Below, in pieces: positions 6,873 to 14,370 of a DNA stretch of 64,000 nucleotides. Position 1 is the stretch's first letter; each line of letters starts with the position of its first letter. The stretch comes from Halorientalis sp. (GTDB lineage Archaea > Halobacteriota > Halobacteria > Halobacteriales > Haloarculaceae), in contig NZ_JAQCNH010000039.1 in the NCBI RefSeq assembly GCF_028275115.1, forward strand, positions 1 to 64,000, in the 5' to 3' direction. Both the position numbers and the translations under genes were made by a program. Below the pieces are notes generated by a model. It made no database searches and was not told the DNA's origin. It worked only from the letters and a program-made list of their open reading frames with translations.

Positions 6873-8434
6873 TCGACGTCGACCGCGATTTCGTTTTCCG
6901 TGACGTGCAGATACGTGATGTACTCCGCGCCGCTCGCGGTGTCGTAGTTGAGCCTGCCTGACGAGGCGTCCTGGACGATAGCGCGGCTGTTACCCGGGCC
7001 CATCTGTGAGGTCATGTCCATGTTGGGCCCCATCAGCGAGGTGTAGTGGTTGACCATGTTCTCGAGCGTGCGAGACGTACCGGTGGTGCCCGGTGAGTAC
7101 GGCCCGTCGGACTCCCAGCTGACGGCCCCGTCGTGCTGGTCGAGCGTGGCGTCCCCGTGCGTGTAGTCGCACTTGATGTTCTCGCCGTAGCGCCACTTGT
7201 TGCCGCCGTTTCCGCAACTGATGCCGGGCGCGTTCTGGTCGTAGTCCATCCCACCGAAGTCCGACAGCAGGTCGATCGAGAGCTGTGGCCCGTCGCTGGT
7301 GCATGTCCACTCGACGTTGCTGTCTGTGTGAGCGCTCGGGTCGATCGACGTCTCCCAGTACTCGTACTCACCGGACCCGTCGCCAGGGTAGTAGTACATC
7401 CCGACGTACACGTCCGAGGTCGGCGCCGTCGGACAGTTGTTGTGATAGTTGTTCCCCGTCGGGACGACGTGTAACTCGTACTCTTTGTTGTTTTTCTCGT
7501 CGTACAGCGAGAAGTGGTCGTTGTTCCCGTTGGTGTAGACGATGTCGAACTCGAACTCCGTGAGGGGGTGCCCGGCAGCGATCCCGTCGGCGGAGACGCT
7601 CTCGCCCTCTTCGGGGATGATGAACGAACCGGGAGGGCCACCGATGGATTTCAGTTCGAGACGGACGGTCTGGTTGCCGTTCCACACAGTGACCTCACCG
7701 GTCGTTCGCTCACGGAAGTACGTCGCCCAGGCTTCGTAGTAGCTGCTCCGGACGGTGACGTTGACGGTCCCGTTGCGGATCGGATTCGTGAAGTTGCGCT
7801 CGGACTCGTTGTACGGCACGCCAATCTCGTCGCCGGCGGTCGGGGCAGACTTATCCGGGAAGACGGGACCGGCCTGCTTCCGGGGCTGAATCGAGACGTC
7901 GACGCTCCCCTTGGCGCTGCCGCCGCCGCGCGTGCGGATGATCGGGAGCGTCAGGGTCGCGCCACGGTAGTGGAACTCCGGCGGAGAGATCATTCCGGCA
8001 TCGCCATCGGCGCCACGTTGCCAGACGCCGCCACCCTGGTACGCGAGCGACCGGTCACCGTTCTCGTAGAGCAGCGCACCCATCGATTCGTTGTAGATGA
8101 CCTCGCGCTCGGCGTCGTTGTCGTCGGTGTAGTTGGTGTGGACGATCCGCAGCCAGCCGGACGCTCCGTCGACCTCGAACGTCCCACCGCCCTGACCGAA
8201 CGAGATGGTCTGTCCGCCGGAGTCACCCAGCGCGACCATCGCCGCCCGCGAGTCGAAAAGCGTCATCGAGTGTTCCGCGCGCTGAACTTCGGACTGTGAC
8301 TGCGTGCTCGACAGCCCACCAGCGCCGATGAGAACGATAATCGCCATCCCCGCCATCACGATAGCGAACACGAGGACGTAGCCGATGGGACCGGACTGTG
8401 CGCGTGCGCCCGGCCGTCGCGTCCCACCTGTCAT
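6869..8434 (-). CDS. Large pilin-like surface protein (DUF7289-type) with extended C-terminal domain
   Basis: 521 residues from the ATG at 8434. An upstream extension of the frame to 8698 lacks haloarchaeal codon use and would bury the pilin leader, so it was not used. The N-terminus SGPIGYVLVFAIVMAGMAII is a pilin-type helix. Residues about 60-260 repeat the core of the 6120 gene (YQGGGVWQR, SPPEFHYR, LTLPIIRTRG, W-x-x-Y-F). The C-terminal half is unique, rich in Tyr, Gly, Asp and has four cysteines (CPTAP, WTCTSD, ISCGNG, IKCDYT). It is convergent with the operon (4-bp overlap). Likely an exported, possibly adhesive, pilus component; no enzymatic motif seen. Confidence 0.75.
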   Translation of the reverse strand: MTGGTRRPGARAQSGPIGYVLVFAIVMAGMAIIVLIGAGGLSSTQSQSEVQRAEHSMTLFDSRAAMVALGDSGGQTISFGQGGGTFEVDGASGWLRIVHTNYTDDNDAEREVIYNESMGALLYENGDRSLAYQGGGVWQRGADGDAGMISPPEFHYRGATLTLPIIRTRGGGSAKGSVDVSIQPRKQAGPVFPDKSAPTAGDEIGVPYNESERNFTNPIRNGTVNVTVRSSYYEAWATYFRERTTGEVTVWNGNQTVRLELKSIGGPPGSFIIPEEGESVSADGIAAGHPLTEFEFDIVYTNGNNDHFSLYDEKNNKEYELHVVPTGNNYHNNCPTAPTSDVYVGMYYYPGDGSGEYEYWETSIDPSAHTDSNVEWTCTSDGPQLSIDLLSDFGGMDYDQNAPGISCGNGGNKWRYGENIKCDYTHGDATLDQHDGAVSWESDGPYSPGTTGTSRTLENMVNHYTSLMGPNMDMTSQMGPGNSRAIVQDASSGRLNYDTASGAEYITYLHVTENEIAVDVD

Positions 8435-8708
8435 GTTGCCACAAGTCGCGTGCCGAGTATCAAAAGCGCTCCGGCCGCCGTATCGAAATCTGATAATTGG
8501 GCGCGAGTAGAAACCGTAAAGTGTGCGAGTGGGGAAGTGAGAGTGGGAACAGCACGACCGCAAATCCGACGCGCCGCTACGATCACTTTCGCGGCTTGGG
8601 ATTGCGGTAGTGTTTCGGCAGTCCGCCGGCCCGCGGTGTGTGCCATCGAGGCCAGCATCGCCTGCTGGCATGCCGGACAGCGGTCGATGCGGTTCCAATC
8701 ATTCAACA

Positions 8709-9173
8709 ATGGCACGAATGCACACACGCCGCCGCGGCTCGTCCGACTCGGACAAGCCCGTGGCAGACGAACCGCCGGAGTGGAGCGACGTCGACGCCGA
8801 CGCCGTCGAGGAGCGCGTCGTCGAACTGGCAGAGCAGGGGCTGAGTCCAAGCGAGATCGGGCTGAAGCTCCGTGACGAGGGCGTCCAGGGGACGCCGGTT
8901 CCCGACGTGACCCTCGCCACGGACAAGAAGGTCACCGAAATTCTCGAGGAACACGACGCCGAGCCCGACCTGCCCGAGGACCTGCGCAACCTGATGGAGC
9001 GGGCCGTTCGCCTGCGCGGTCACATGGAAGACAACCCCAACGATCATCAGAACAAGCGCGCGCTCCAGAACACGGAGTCGAAGATTCGCCGCCTGGTCGA
9101 CTACTACCGCGGCGACGAACTCGACGCCGAGTTCACGTACTCCTACGACGAAGCAGCGGAACTCCTCGAGTAG
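8709..9173 (+). CDS. rps15: 30S ribosomal protein S15 (uS15)
   Basis: 154 residues starting MARMHTRRRGSSDSDKP. It has the archaeal/eukaryal N-terminal extension (EEPPEWSDVD-like region, LAEQGLSPSEIGLKLRD) and the S15 core (NLMERAVRLRGHMEDN, NKRALQNTESKIRRLVDYYR). It binds 16S rRNA in the small-subunit platform. The start at 8709 is set by family alignment; upstream in-frame sequence is not protein-like. It heads a conserved haloarchaeal order of S15, RecJ-like, Pcc1 and S3Ae, the next gene beginning right after its stop. The 274-bp leader region upstream holds no other gene. Confidence 0.95.
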   Translation: MARMHTRRRGSSDSDKPVADEPPEWSDVDADAVEERVVELAEQGLSPSEIGLKLRDEGVQGTPVPDVTLATDKKVTEILEEHDAEPDLPEDLRNLMERAVRLRGHMEDNPNDHQNKRALQNTESKIRRLVDYYRGDELDAEFTYSYDEAAELLE

Positions 9174-10337
9174 ATGTCCACCGCCGACCGTCCCACGGAG
9201 TCCGCGTCCGCCGCGAGCGACATCGCCGAGATCTGCCGCGACGCCGAGTTCGTTCGGCTCGTCGCCACCGCGGACGGCGACGCGCTCGCGGCGACCGGCG
9301 TCCTCGGCCGGGCGCTCGCGGCGACCGACCGGCCCTTCCAGGCCAGCGTCGTTGCCCCGGCCGCGACCGCTGAACGCGCGACAGAGGTCGACGCGACGAT
9401 CACGCTCGGCCGTGCCGACACCACGGCGGACGCGACGATTCCGCCGGGCGCCCGGCCGGCCAGCGAGGTGGCGTTCCGGGCCGCCAACGAACTCGGGAGC
9501 GCCGATGCCGTCCTCGCGCTGGCCGGCGCGACCGTGGTCGACACCACGCCGAGCGGCCGATTGCGCGAGGCCGCCGACGTCGAGCGCAGACCCGGCATCG
9601 CGACGCCCACGTCGGATCTTACGGACGGGCTGGCATACGGAACACGGCTCCACGCGCCCTTCTCGGGCGACCCCGAGTCCGTACGCTCGGCGCTGGCCGA
9701 CTGCAACCTCGTGCTCGCGGCCGAGGACGCCGACGGGATGGCCGAAGACGACCAGCGGCGGCTCGCGTCGATGACCGCGCTCCGCACAGTGGGCGCGGAC
9801 GACGCGAGCCAGCGTGCCGCGGACCGTGTCGGGGCCGCGCTTCGCCCCTACGAGGGCGGTCCATTCGGGACCGTCGAGGGGTACGGCGACGTGCTCGACG
9901 CCGTCGCCCGTGTCCGGCCCGGCACCGGCGTCGCGCTGGCGCTGGGGCACGATACGCGCGAGACGTCTCTCGACGCGTGGCGGACCCACGGCGAGCGCGC
10001 ACACCGTGCGCTCGGGGCCGCGACGACCGGTCGGTACGACGGGTTGTTCGTCGCACGAGGCACGGCGGCGGATCAGGGATTACCGGACGCAGAGGCGATT
10101 CCGGTCGCGACGGTCGCCCGCCTGCTCCGGGACTTTCGGTCGCCGGAACCGGTGGCCCTGTTCGTCACGGACGGACGGGCCGCCGCCGCTGCGGTCGCGG
10201 ACTGTCAACTCGGGGCGACGATGGACGTTGCAGTCGAGACCGTGGGGGGGCACGCGGCCGGGACGGGTCGGCGCGCGCAGGCCACCTTCGAGACCGACAC
10301 CGCGGAGTTCATTATGGCTTTCAGGGAGGCGCTATGA
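9174..10337 (+). CDS. RecJ-like DHH-superfamily protein, probably catalytically degenerate
   Basis: 387 residues, starting at the base after the S15 stop. The position in the S15-Pcc1-S3Ae operon matches genes annotated as exonuclease RecJ in haloarchaea. The region VRLVATADGDALAATGVLGR resembles the first DHH motif (an H-x-D-x-D-G segment) but has lost the His, and no clear DHH triplet or GGGH motif can be found. The protein is Ala/Asp-rich and much shorter than the RecJ-like protein at 27545. In other archaea such proteins act with replisome components (GAN-like); loss of metal ligands suggests a structural or regulatory role. Family assignment rests mainly on synteny. Confidence 0.65.
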   Translation: MSTADRPTESASAASDIAEICRDAEFVRLVATADGDALAATGVLGRALAATDRPFQASVVAPAATAERATEVDATITLGRADTTADATIPPGARPASEVAFRAANELGSADAVLALAGATVVDTTPSGRLREAADVERRPGIATPTSDLTDGLAYGTRLHAPFSGDPESVRSALADCNLVLAAEDADGMAEDDQRRLASMTALRTVGADDASQRAADRVGAALRPYEGGPFGTVEGYGDVLDAVARVRPGTGVALALGHDTRETSLDAWRTHGERAHRALGAATTGRYDGLFVARGTAADQGLPDAEAIPVATVARLLRDFRSPEPVALFVTDGRAAAAAVADCQLGATMDVAVETVGGHAAGTGRRAQATFETDTAEFIMAFREAL

Positions 10338-10555
10338 GGGCTGTAATCGAAACGACACACGGCGACCGGGAGCGGGCCGCGATGGTCGCGGCCGCGGTCG
10401 CCCCCGACAACACCGACGAGATGGCAACGACGGTCGACGGCGAGACGGTCAGGACGGTTATCGAACGGGAGTCGACTGGCGGGTTGCACGCGACGGTCGA
10501 CGATTACGTGGTCAACTGTACAGTCGCAGACGAACTCACACAGACACAATCATGA
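10334..10555 (+). CDS. pcc1: KEOPS complex subunit Pcc1
   Basis: 73 residues, MRAVIETTHGDRERAAMVAA. Pcc1 is the small dimerising subunit of KEOPS, which makes t6A at position 37 of ANN-decoding tRNAs. The length, the VAAAVAPDNTDEM segment and the C-terminal VDDYVVNCTVADEL fit the family. It overlaps the upstream stop (ATGA-type) and the next start, so it is translationally coupled to both neighbours. The frame is open far upstream but only this start gives a Pcc1-like protein. Confidence 0.85.
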   Translation: MRAVIETTHGDRERAAMVAAAVAPDNTDEMATTVDGETVRTVIERESTGGLHATVDDYVVNCTVADELTQTQS

Positions 10556-11220
10556 GCGAACGATCAGTCTCACGACAGAAGCAGGGCAAGCAGTGGTACA
10601 CCGTGTTCTCGCCCGAGCAGTTCGAGCGCGAGGAACTCGGTGAGACGCCCGCAGCGGAATCGGAACAGGTCCTCGGACGGACCATCGAAACCACGCTGGG
10701 CGATCTGAAAAACGATGCCAGCGAGAACAACAAGAAGCTCACCTTCCAGGTCGACGAGGTGGCCGGCGATTCGGCTTACACCCAGTTCGACACCTTCGAG
10801 CTGACACGCGACTACAAGCGGAGCCTGGTGCGTCGCGGCTCCTCGAAGATCGAGGCCTTCGTCACGGTCCTGACGACCGACGACTACCGCCTCCAGGTCC
10901 AGCCCGTCGCCTACACGACGAAATCCGCGGACCACAGCCAGGAGAAGGCCATCCGGCGAACGATGATCGACCTCGTCGAGGAGAGCGCGAGCGACCGCAC
11001 GTTCAGCGACCTCGTCGACAGCGTCGTCGAGGGTCGTCTCTCCTCCGCTATCTACAACGATGCGAAGCTCATCTACCCGGTGCGCCGCGTCGAGATTCAG
11101 AAGACGACGATGGAAGCCCGTCCCGAAGAGGTCGCCGCCGAAGAGGAGACCAGGGTCAACGTGGGCGACGACGACACCGACATCGCCGACACGAGCGAGG
11201 CCGACGCGGACGACGACTGA
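10552..11220 (+). CDS. rps3ae: 30S ribosomal protein S3Ae (eS1)
   Basis: 222 residues beginning MSERSVSRQKQGKQWYTVFS, where KQWYTVFSPEQF is typical of archaeal S3Ae. The middle FELTRDYKRSLVRRGSSKIE and RLQVQPVAYTTKSADHSQEK are also characteristic. The tail is strongly acidic (DDDTDIADTSEADADDD), as usual in halophiles. It sits on the small-subunit platform near the mRNA exit. Last gene of the rps15 operon, overlapping pcc1 by 4 bp. Confidence 0.95.
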   Translation: MSERSVSRQKQGKQWYTVFSPEQFEREELGETPAAESEQVLGRTIETTLGDLKNDASENNKKLTFQVDEVAGDSAYTQFDTFELTRDYKRSLVRRGSSKIEAFVTVLTTDDYRLQVQPVAYTTKSADHSQEKAIRRTMIDLVEESASDRTFSDLVDSVVEGRLSSAIYNDAKLIYPVRRVEIQKTTMEARPEEVAAEEETRVNVGDDDTDIADTSEADADDD

Positions 11221-11244
11221 CGCCGTTCGATGTTCGGTGTTCGA

Positions 11245-11249
11245 TTTTT
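11245..11249 (+). terminator. T-rich transcription terminator after rps3ae
   Basis: TTCGATTTTTCGATTTCTT at 11239-11257 follows the rps3ae stop by about 20 bp. Haloarchaeal terminators are oligo-T tracts in GC-rich DNA. The convergent halocyanin gene ends 50 bp further on. Confidence 0.5.
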
Positions 11250-11297
11250 CGATTTCTTACCGAGAGTGACGACGCCGGTCGGAGCGGCCGGCGTCGG

Positions 11298-11795
11298 TTA
11301 TTCGGTGCCGGTTTCGGTCGCGGTCCCGTCCGTGGCTGTCACGGGAGTCTCGGGTGTGCGGGTCGCGTTCTCGGTGACCTCGATGGTACCGACCATTCCC
11401 GTCTTCTCGTGGGGAATGCAGAAGTACTCGTAGGTGCCCGGGACGGTGAAAGTGTGTTTGTAGGTCTCGTTGGTGGCGAACCCACCGCTGCTGTCCTGGA
11501 GCCACCCGTCGCGAGCGGCCTCGACGCTCTCGAAGCCGCCGGAGGCGAAGAACTCCGCTTCGTCCGGGATACCGCTCTCGTAGGCGGTGACGGTGTGAGT
11601 GCTCTTGCTCGTGTTCTTCCAGACGACAGTCGTCCCCGGAGCGACCGCGAACTCCCGCGGACGGTACGCGGAGGTGGACATACTGATGTCGTACTCGTCG
11701 TCGGCAGTTCCGGAGCCGCCCAAACCGAGGCAACCGGCGGCCGAGAGTGTGATGGCCGTGCCACCGACGCTCGCGAGGAAAGCCCGTCTTCGCAT
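11298..11795 (-). CDS. Halocyanin-type blue copper lipoprotein
   Basis: 165 residues from the ATG at 11795 (MRRRAFLASVGG); another ATG at 11822 would add nine residues. The N-terminus is a Tat signal (RRRAF) with a lipobox (AAGC), so the protein is exported folded and lipid-anchored. The plastocyanin domain retains the type-1 copper ligands: His in KSTHTV and the cluster CIPHEKTGM (Cys, His, Met). The C-terminus is a Thr-rich tail (TRTPETPVTATDGTATETG). Halocyanins are mobile electron carriers on the outer face of the membrane; it may serve the respiratory chain, but no partner gene is adjacent. Confidence 0.88.
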   Translation of the reverse strand: MRRRAFLASVGGTAITLSAAGCLGLGGSGTADDEYDISMSTSAYRPREFAVAPGTTVVWKNTSKSTHTVTAYESGIPDEAEFFASGGFESVEAARDGWLQDSSGGFATNETYKHTFTVPGTYEYFCIPHEKTGMVGTIEVTENATRTPETPVTATDGTATETGTE

Positions 11796-11903
11796 ACTCG
11801 AGTTTCGGGACCGGAGGGACATATGTCGCGCGGTTCGGGTCGAAGACCGACCACGGCGACCCGAGTGCGCGGACTTTTCTACCCCGCGACCACAGCCGAT
11901 AGT

Positions 11904-12173
11904 ATGAAGCGAACGCAGTTCGGCGCGGGCCTGCTCGCCGTGGGGCTCGCGTCGGTCGCGGCCGCCGCGGTGGAGTTCGGCACGGAGCTGCCACGACTGA
12001 CCGGCGTCGGCGTGGGCGCGGGCACACTCGTGGCGCTCGTGGGTCTGGCGAGCGTCGTCGGCTACGGGTTCGACCCCGATGGGGACAATCGGCTCGGTGG
12101 CGTCGTCGTGGTGTTCGCCACGGTCGCGGCCTTCGGGTTGCTCGTGACTGGCCTCATGCACGCCATCGAGTAG
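11904..12173 (+). CDS. Small membrane protein, function unknown
   Basis: 89 residues beginning MKRTQFGAGLLAVGLASVAA. Three predicted helices (AGLLAVGLASVAAAAV, GVGVGAGTLVALVGLASVV, LGGVVVVFATVAAFGLLVTG) separated by a short acidic loop (FDPDGDNR). No motif was recognised. It is divergent from the halocyanin gene and precedes pssA by 47 bp on the same strand, so it may be co-transcribed with it. A T/A-rich GACTTTTCTACC at 11872-11883 could be its promoter. Confidence 0.7.
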   Translation: MKRTQFGAGLLAVGLASVAAAAVEFGTELPRLTGVGVGAGTLVALVGLASVVGYGFDPDGDNRLGGVVVVFATVAAFGLLVTGLMHAIE

Positions 12174-12220
12174 CGGCCGGTACCGAACGGATTAAGGCTG
12201 GGGTCTTCGGAGCCCGTGGT

Positions 12221-12985
12221 ATGCAGCCGCGGTTCGTCGGCCGGCTGGGACTCGCCGACCTGGTGACGGTAGCAAACGCAGGTCTGGGCTTTGCGGCCGC
12301 AGTCGCCGCCACCGCCGAACCGGCGCTGGGGGCGCGCCTGATCCTGCTGGCCGCCGTCGCCGACGGACTCGACGGGGTCCTGGCTCGAAACGTCGGCAGC
12401 ACATCGGTCGGGGAGTTCATCGACTCGCTGGCCGACGTGGCCTCGTTCTGTGTCGCACCTGCGATTTTCGTCTACAGCGTCGCCAGCGCCGAGTGGGGGC
12501 TGACTCTCTCTGGCACCGACCCGCCGGCGTTGCTCGCGACGGCCGTCGTCGTCCCCGCGCTGTTCGTCGGCTCGGGCGTCGTCCGCCTGGGAATGTACAC
12601 CGCCTACGACATCGGGAGTGAGGAGACCGAGGGCGTCCAGACGACGCTGGCAGCGACCATTATCGCCGTCGTCTATCTGGCGGGCATCCCCGGGGCCCGC
12701 GGCGCGACGGCGTTGCTCGCGATGACGGTCGTGTTCACATACCTGATGGTCACGACGGTGACCTACCCGGAACTGCGGCCCGCCCACGCGCTCGCGATGG
12801 GCGCGGTCCAGGCCGGCGCTATCGTCGCACCGACGGCCTTCGGCCGCGTCTTTCCTCGGACCCTGCTCGTGGGGGCCGTCCTCTACCTGATCGGCCCGTG
12901 GTTCTACCGGCGGTACCTCGTCGACGCACCGGAGGACGGTCCCGACGAGGGGCCAGACCCCAGTCCGGGGGCGGAGACCGAATAG
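12221..12985 (+). CDS. pssA: CDP-alcohol phosphatidyltransferase, probable CDP-diacylglycerol (archaetidyl) serine transferase
   Basis: 254 residues. The CDP-alcohol phosphotransferase signature is intact: DGLDGVLAR followed by GEFIDSLAD, giving D-G-x2-A-R, then G-x3-D-x3-D, with the shorter x7 spacer common in archaeal PssA. About eight membrane helices follow. The enzyme transfers a polar alcohol, probably L-serine, onto CDP-archaeol in the membrane. The SLADVASF segment resembles PssA rather than the inositol or glycerol-phosphate enzymes, but substrate choice is inference. Ends with an acidic hydrophilic tail. Confidence 0.82.
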   Translation: MQPRFVGRLGLADLVTVANAGLGFAAAVAATAEPALGARLILLAAVADGLDGVLARNVGSTSVGEFIDSLADVASFCVAPAIFVYSVASAEWGLTLSGTDPPALLATAVVVPALFVGSGVVRLGMYTAYDIGSEETEGVQTTLAATIIAVVYLAGIPGARGATALLAMTVVFTYLMVTTVTYPELRPAHALAMGAVQAGAIVAPTAFGRVFPRTLLVGAVLYLIGPWFYRRYLVDAPEDGPDEGPDPSPGAETE

Positions 12986-13021
12986 AAACGCCTTTTATGA
13001 GGGGCAGGCGAGTGTCCGAGT

Positions 13022-14296
13022 ATGAGCAACGGCGACGACGGGGACGGCGCGAACGAGGCCGGTGGGGCCGACGTGCCCGCGGCCGACGCAGACGCCGTCG
13101 GGGACCGGCTCGACTCGGTTGAGGAGGCACTCGAAGACGCCGAGACAGAAACCGACCTCGACGAGATCGACACGGACCTCGACGCGGTCGAAGAGGCCGT
13201 CGAGGCCCTGACTCCCGACGACGAGGACGACGACGAGGCGGCGGAGTTGCAGGACCGCCTCGGCTCGCTCCGTGACGACGTCGAGAGCCAGCGTGGTCCC
13301 TACGCCGAGGACGTGACCGAAAAAATCGACGACGCCGCGGCGGTCGTCGAGACCACCGAGTGGACCGAGGACGGCGAACTCGAGCTCATTCCGGCCGTCG
13401 AGGAGTTCCTCGACGGCGCCGGCAGCCAGCTCGTCGAGACGTTCGAGCCCGACAGCGACGAGATGGCCGACCTCGCGGCCGAACTCGAAACGGTGAGCGA
13501 GATCGTCGAGGAAACCGATCTCGACCCCGACGACGACGCAGCGACCATCGAGACGCTCATATCGGACGTCGAGCGCCTCGAAACGACCATCGACGAGGCG
13601 GAGGAGTGGGACGACCTGCTCGTCCGGGAACAGCTCGACGCCGTGGGGTTTTACGAGCCGCTCGACCCCGAGAACCGGAAGGACTTCCCGGCAGAGTGGA
13701 ACGCCGTCAAACTCCACGAGAAAGCCTACAAGGAGGGGGACGAGGAAGCTATCGAGATGGTCCTGTTCGGACTGGAGAAGTTCGGGTCCGACTTCATGCA
13801 GGAGAACGTTCTGGACTCACTGGAACGGATCGCACCGCCGGAGGCCACCGAGGACCTGCTGGCGATGGCCGAGAAACGCAACAAACAGGCCATCCGTATT
13901 CTCGGCCGGATCGGTGCCGAGGACGCGTTAGATACCATCGAGGAGTATGTCGAGGGCGGCGACATGGCCCTCCGGAAGGTGACGTTGCGGGCCATCGGCG
14001 CCATCGGACAGACACGTTCGACCCAGGTCGTGGCCAACCAGTTGGCCGACGAGAACGCGGAGGTCCGGAGCACGGCCGCCCGCGCACTGGGCCTGCTCGG
14101 TGATACCCGCGCCATCGACCCGCTGGCCGACGTGCTGGCCGAGGACGAGGCCGACGAGGTGCGTGCCAGCGCCGCGTGGGCACTGAACCGGATCGGCACC
14201 GAGCGCGCCCGCGATGCCGCCGCCGACTACGCCGACGACCGCGCCTACATCGTGCAGGTCGAGGCCGAGAAAGCCGCCGAGTCCACGTCGGCGTAA
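13022..14296 (+). CDS. Acidic HEAT-repeat protein
   Basis: 424 residues. Residues 1-240 are extremely acidic and helical, with coiled-coil-like heptads (RLDSVEEALEDAETETDLDE, DAVEEAVEALTP). Residues about 240-424 form HEAT/PBS-type repeats of roughly 30 residues, for example LGRIGAEDALDTIEEY, AIGAIGQTRSTQVVANQL and ALGLLGDTRAIDPLADVL. Such domains are protein-protein scaffolds. No catalytic motif. TTTTATGAGG at 12992-13001 is a likely TATA box. Annotated in other haloarchaea simply as HEAT repeat domain-containing protein; partner unknown. Confidence 0.8.
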   Translation: MSNGDDGDGANEAGGADVPAADADAVGDRLDSVEEALEDAETETDLDEIDTDLDAVEEAVEALTPDDEDDDEAAELQDRLGSLRDDVESQRGPYAEDVTEKIDDAAAVVETTEWTEDGELELIPAVEEFLDGAGSQLVETFEPDSDEMADLAAELETVSEIVEETDLDPDDDAATIETLISDVERLETTIDEAEEWDDLLVREQLDAVGFYEPLDPENRKDFPAEWNAVKLHEKAYKEGDEEAIEMVLFGLEKFGSDFMQENVLDSLERIAPPEATEDLLAMAEKRNKQAIRILGRIGAEDALDTIEEYVEGGDMALRKVTLRAIGAIGQTRSTQVVANQLADENAEVRSTAARALGLLGDTRAIDPLADVLAEDEADEVRASAAWALNRIGTERARDAAADYADDRAYIVQVEAEKAAESTSA

Positions 14297-14370
14297 CCTG
14301 TCGGCGCGGGTCGTCGCGTGCCACAACGCCAACTGTTTCAGTTCTCCGGCCGCTATCGCTATCCGTATCC

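Noticed and set aside
8435..8698. N-terminal extension of the 6869-8434 pilin-like protein
   Set aside because: Codon bias is lost and the extension overlaps the upstream region of rps15; the pilin leader belongs at the N-terminus.
14176..14370. In-frame extension upstream of the FAD/Fe-S dehydrogenase
   Set aside because: It overlaps the HEAT-repeat gene's end in another frame and is Arg/His-rich, a sign of reading a real gene out of frame.
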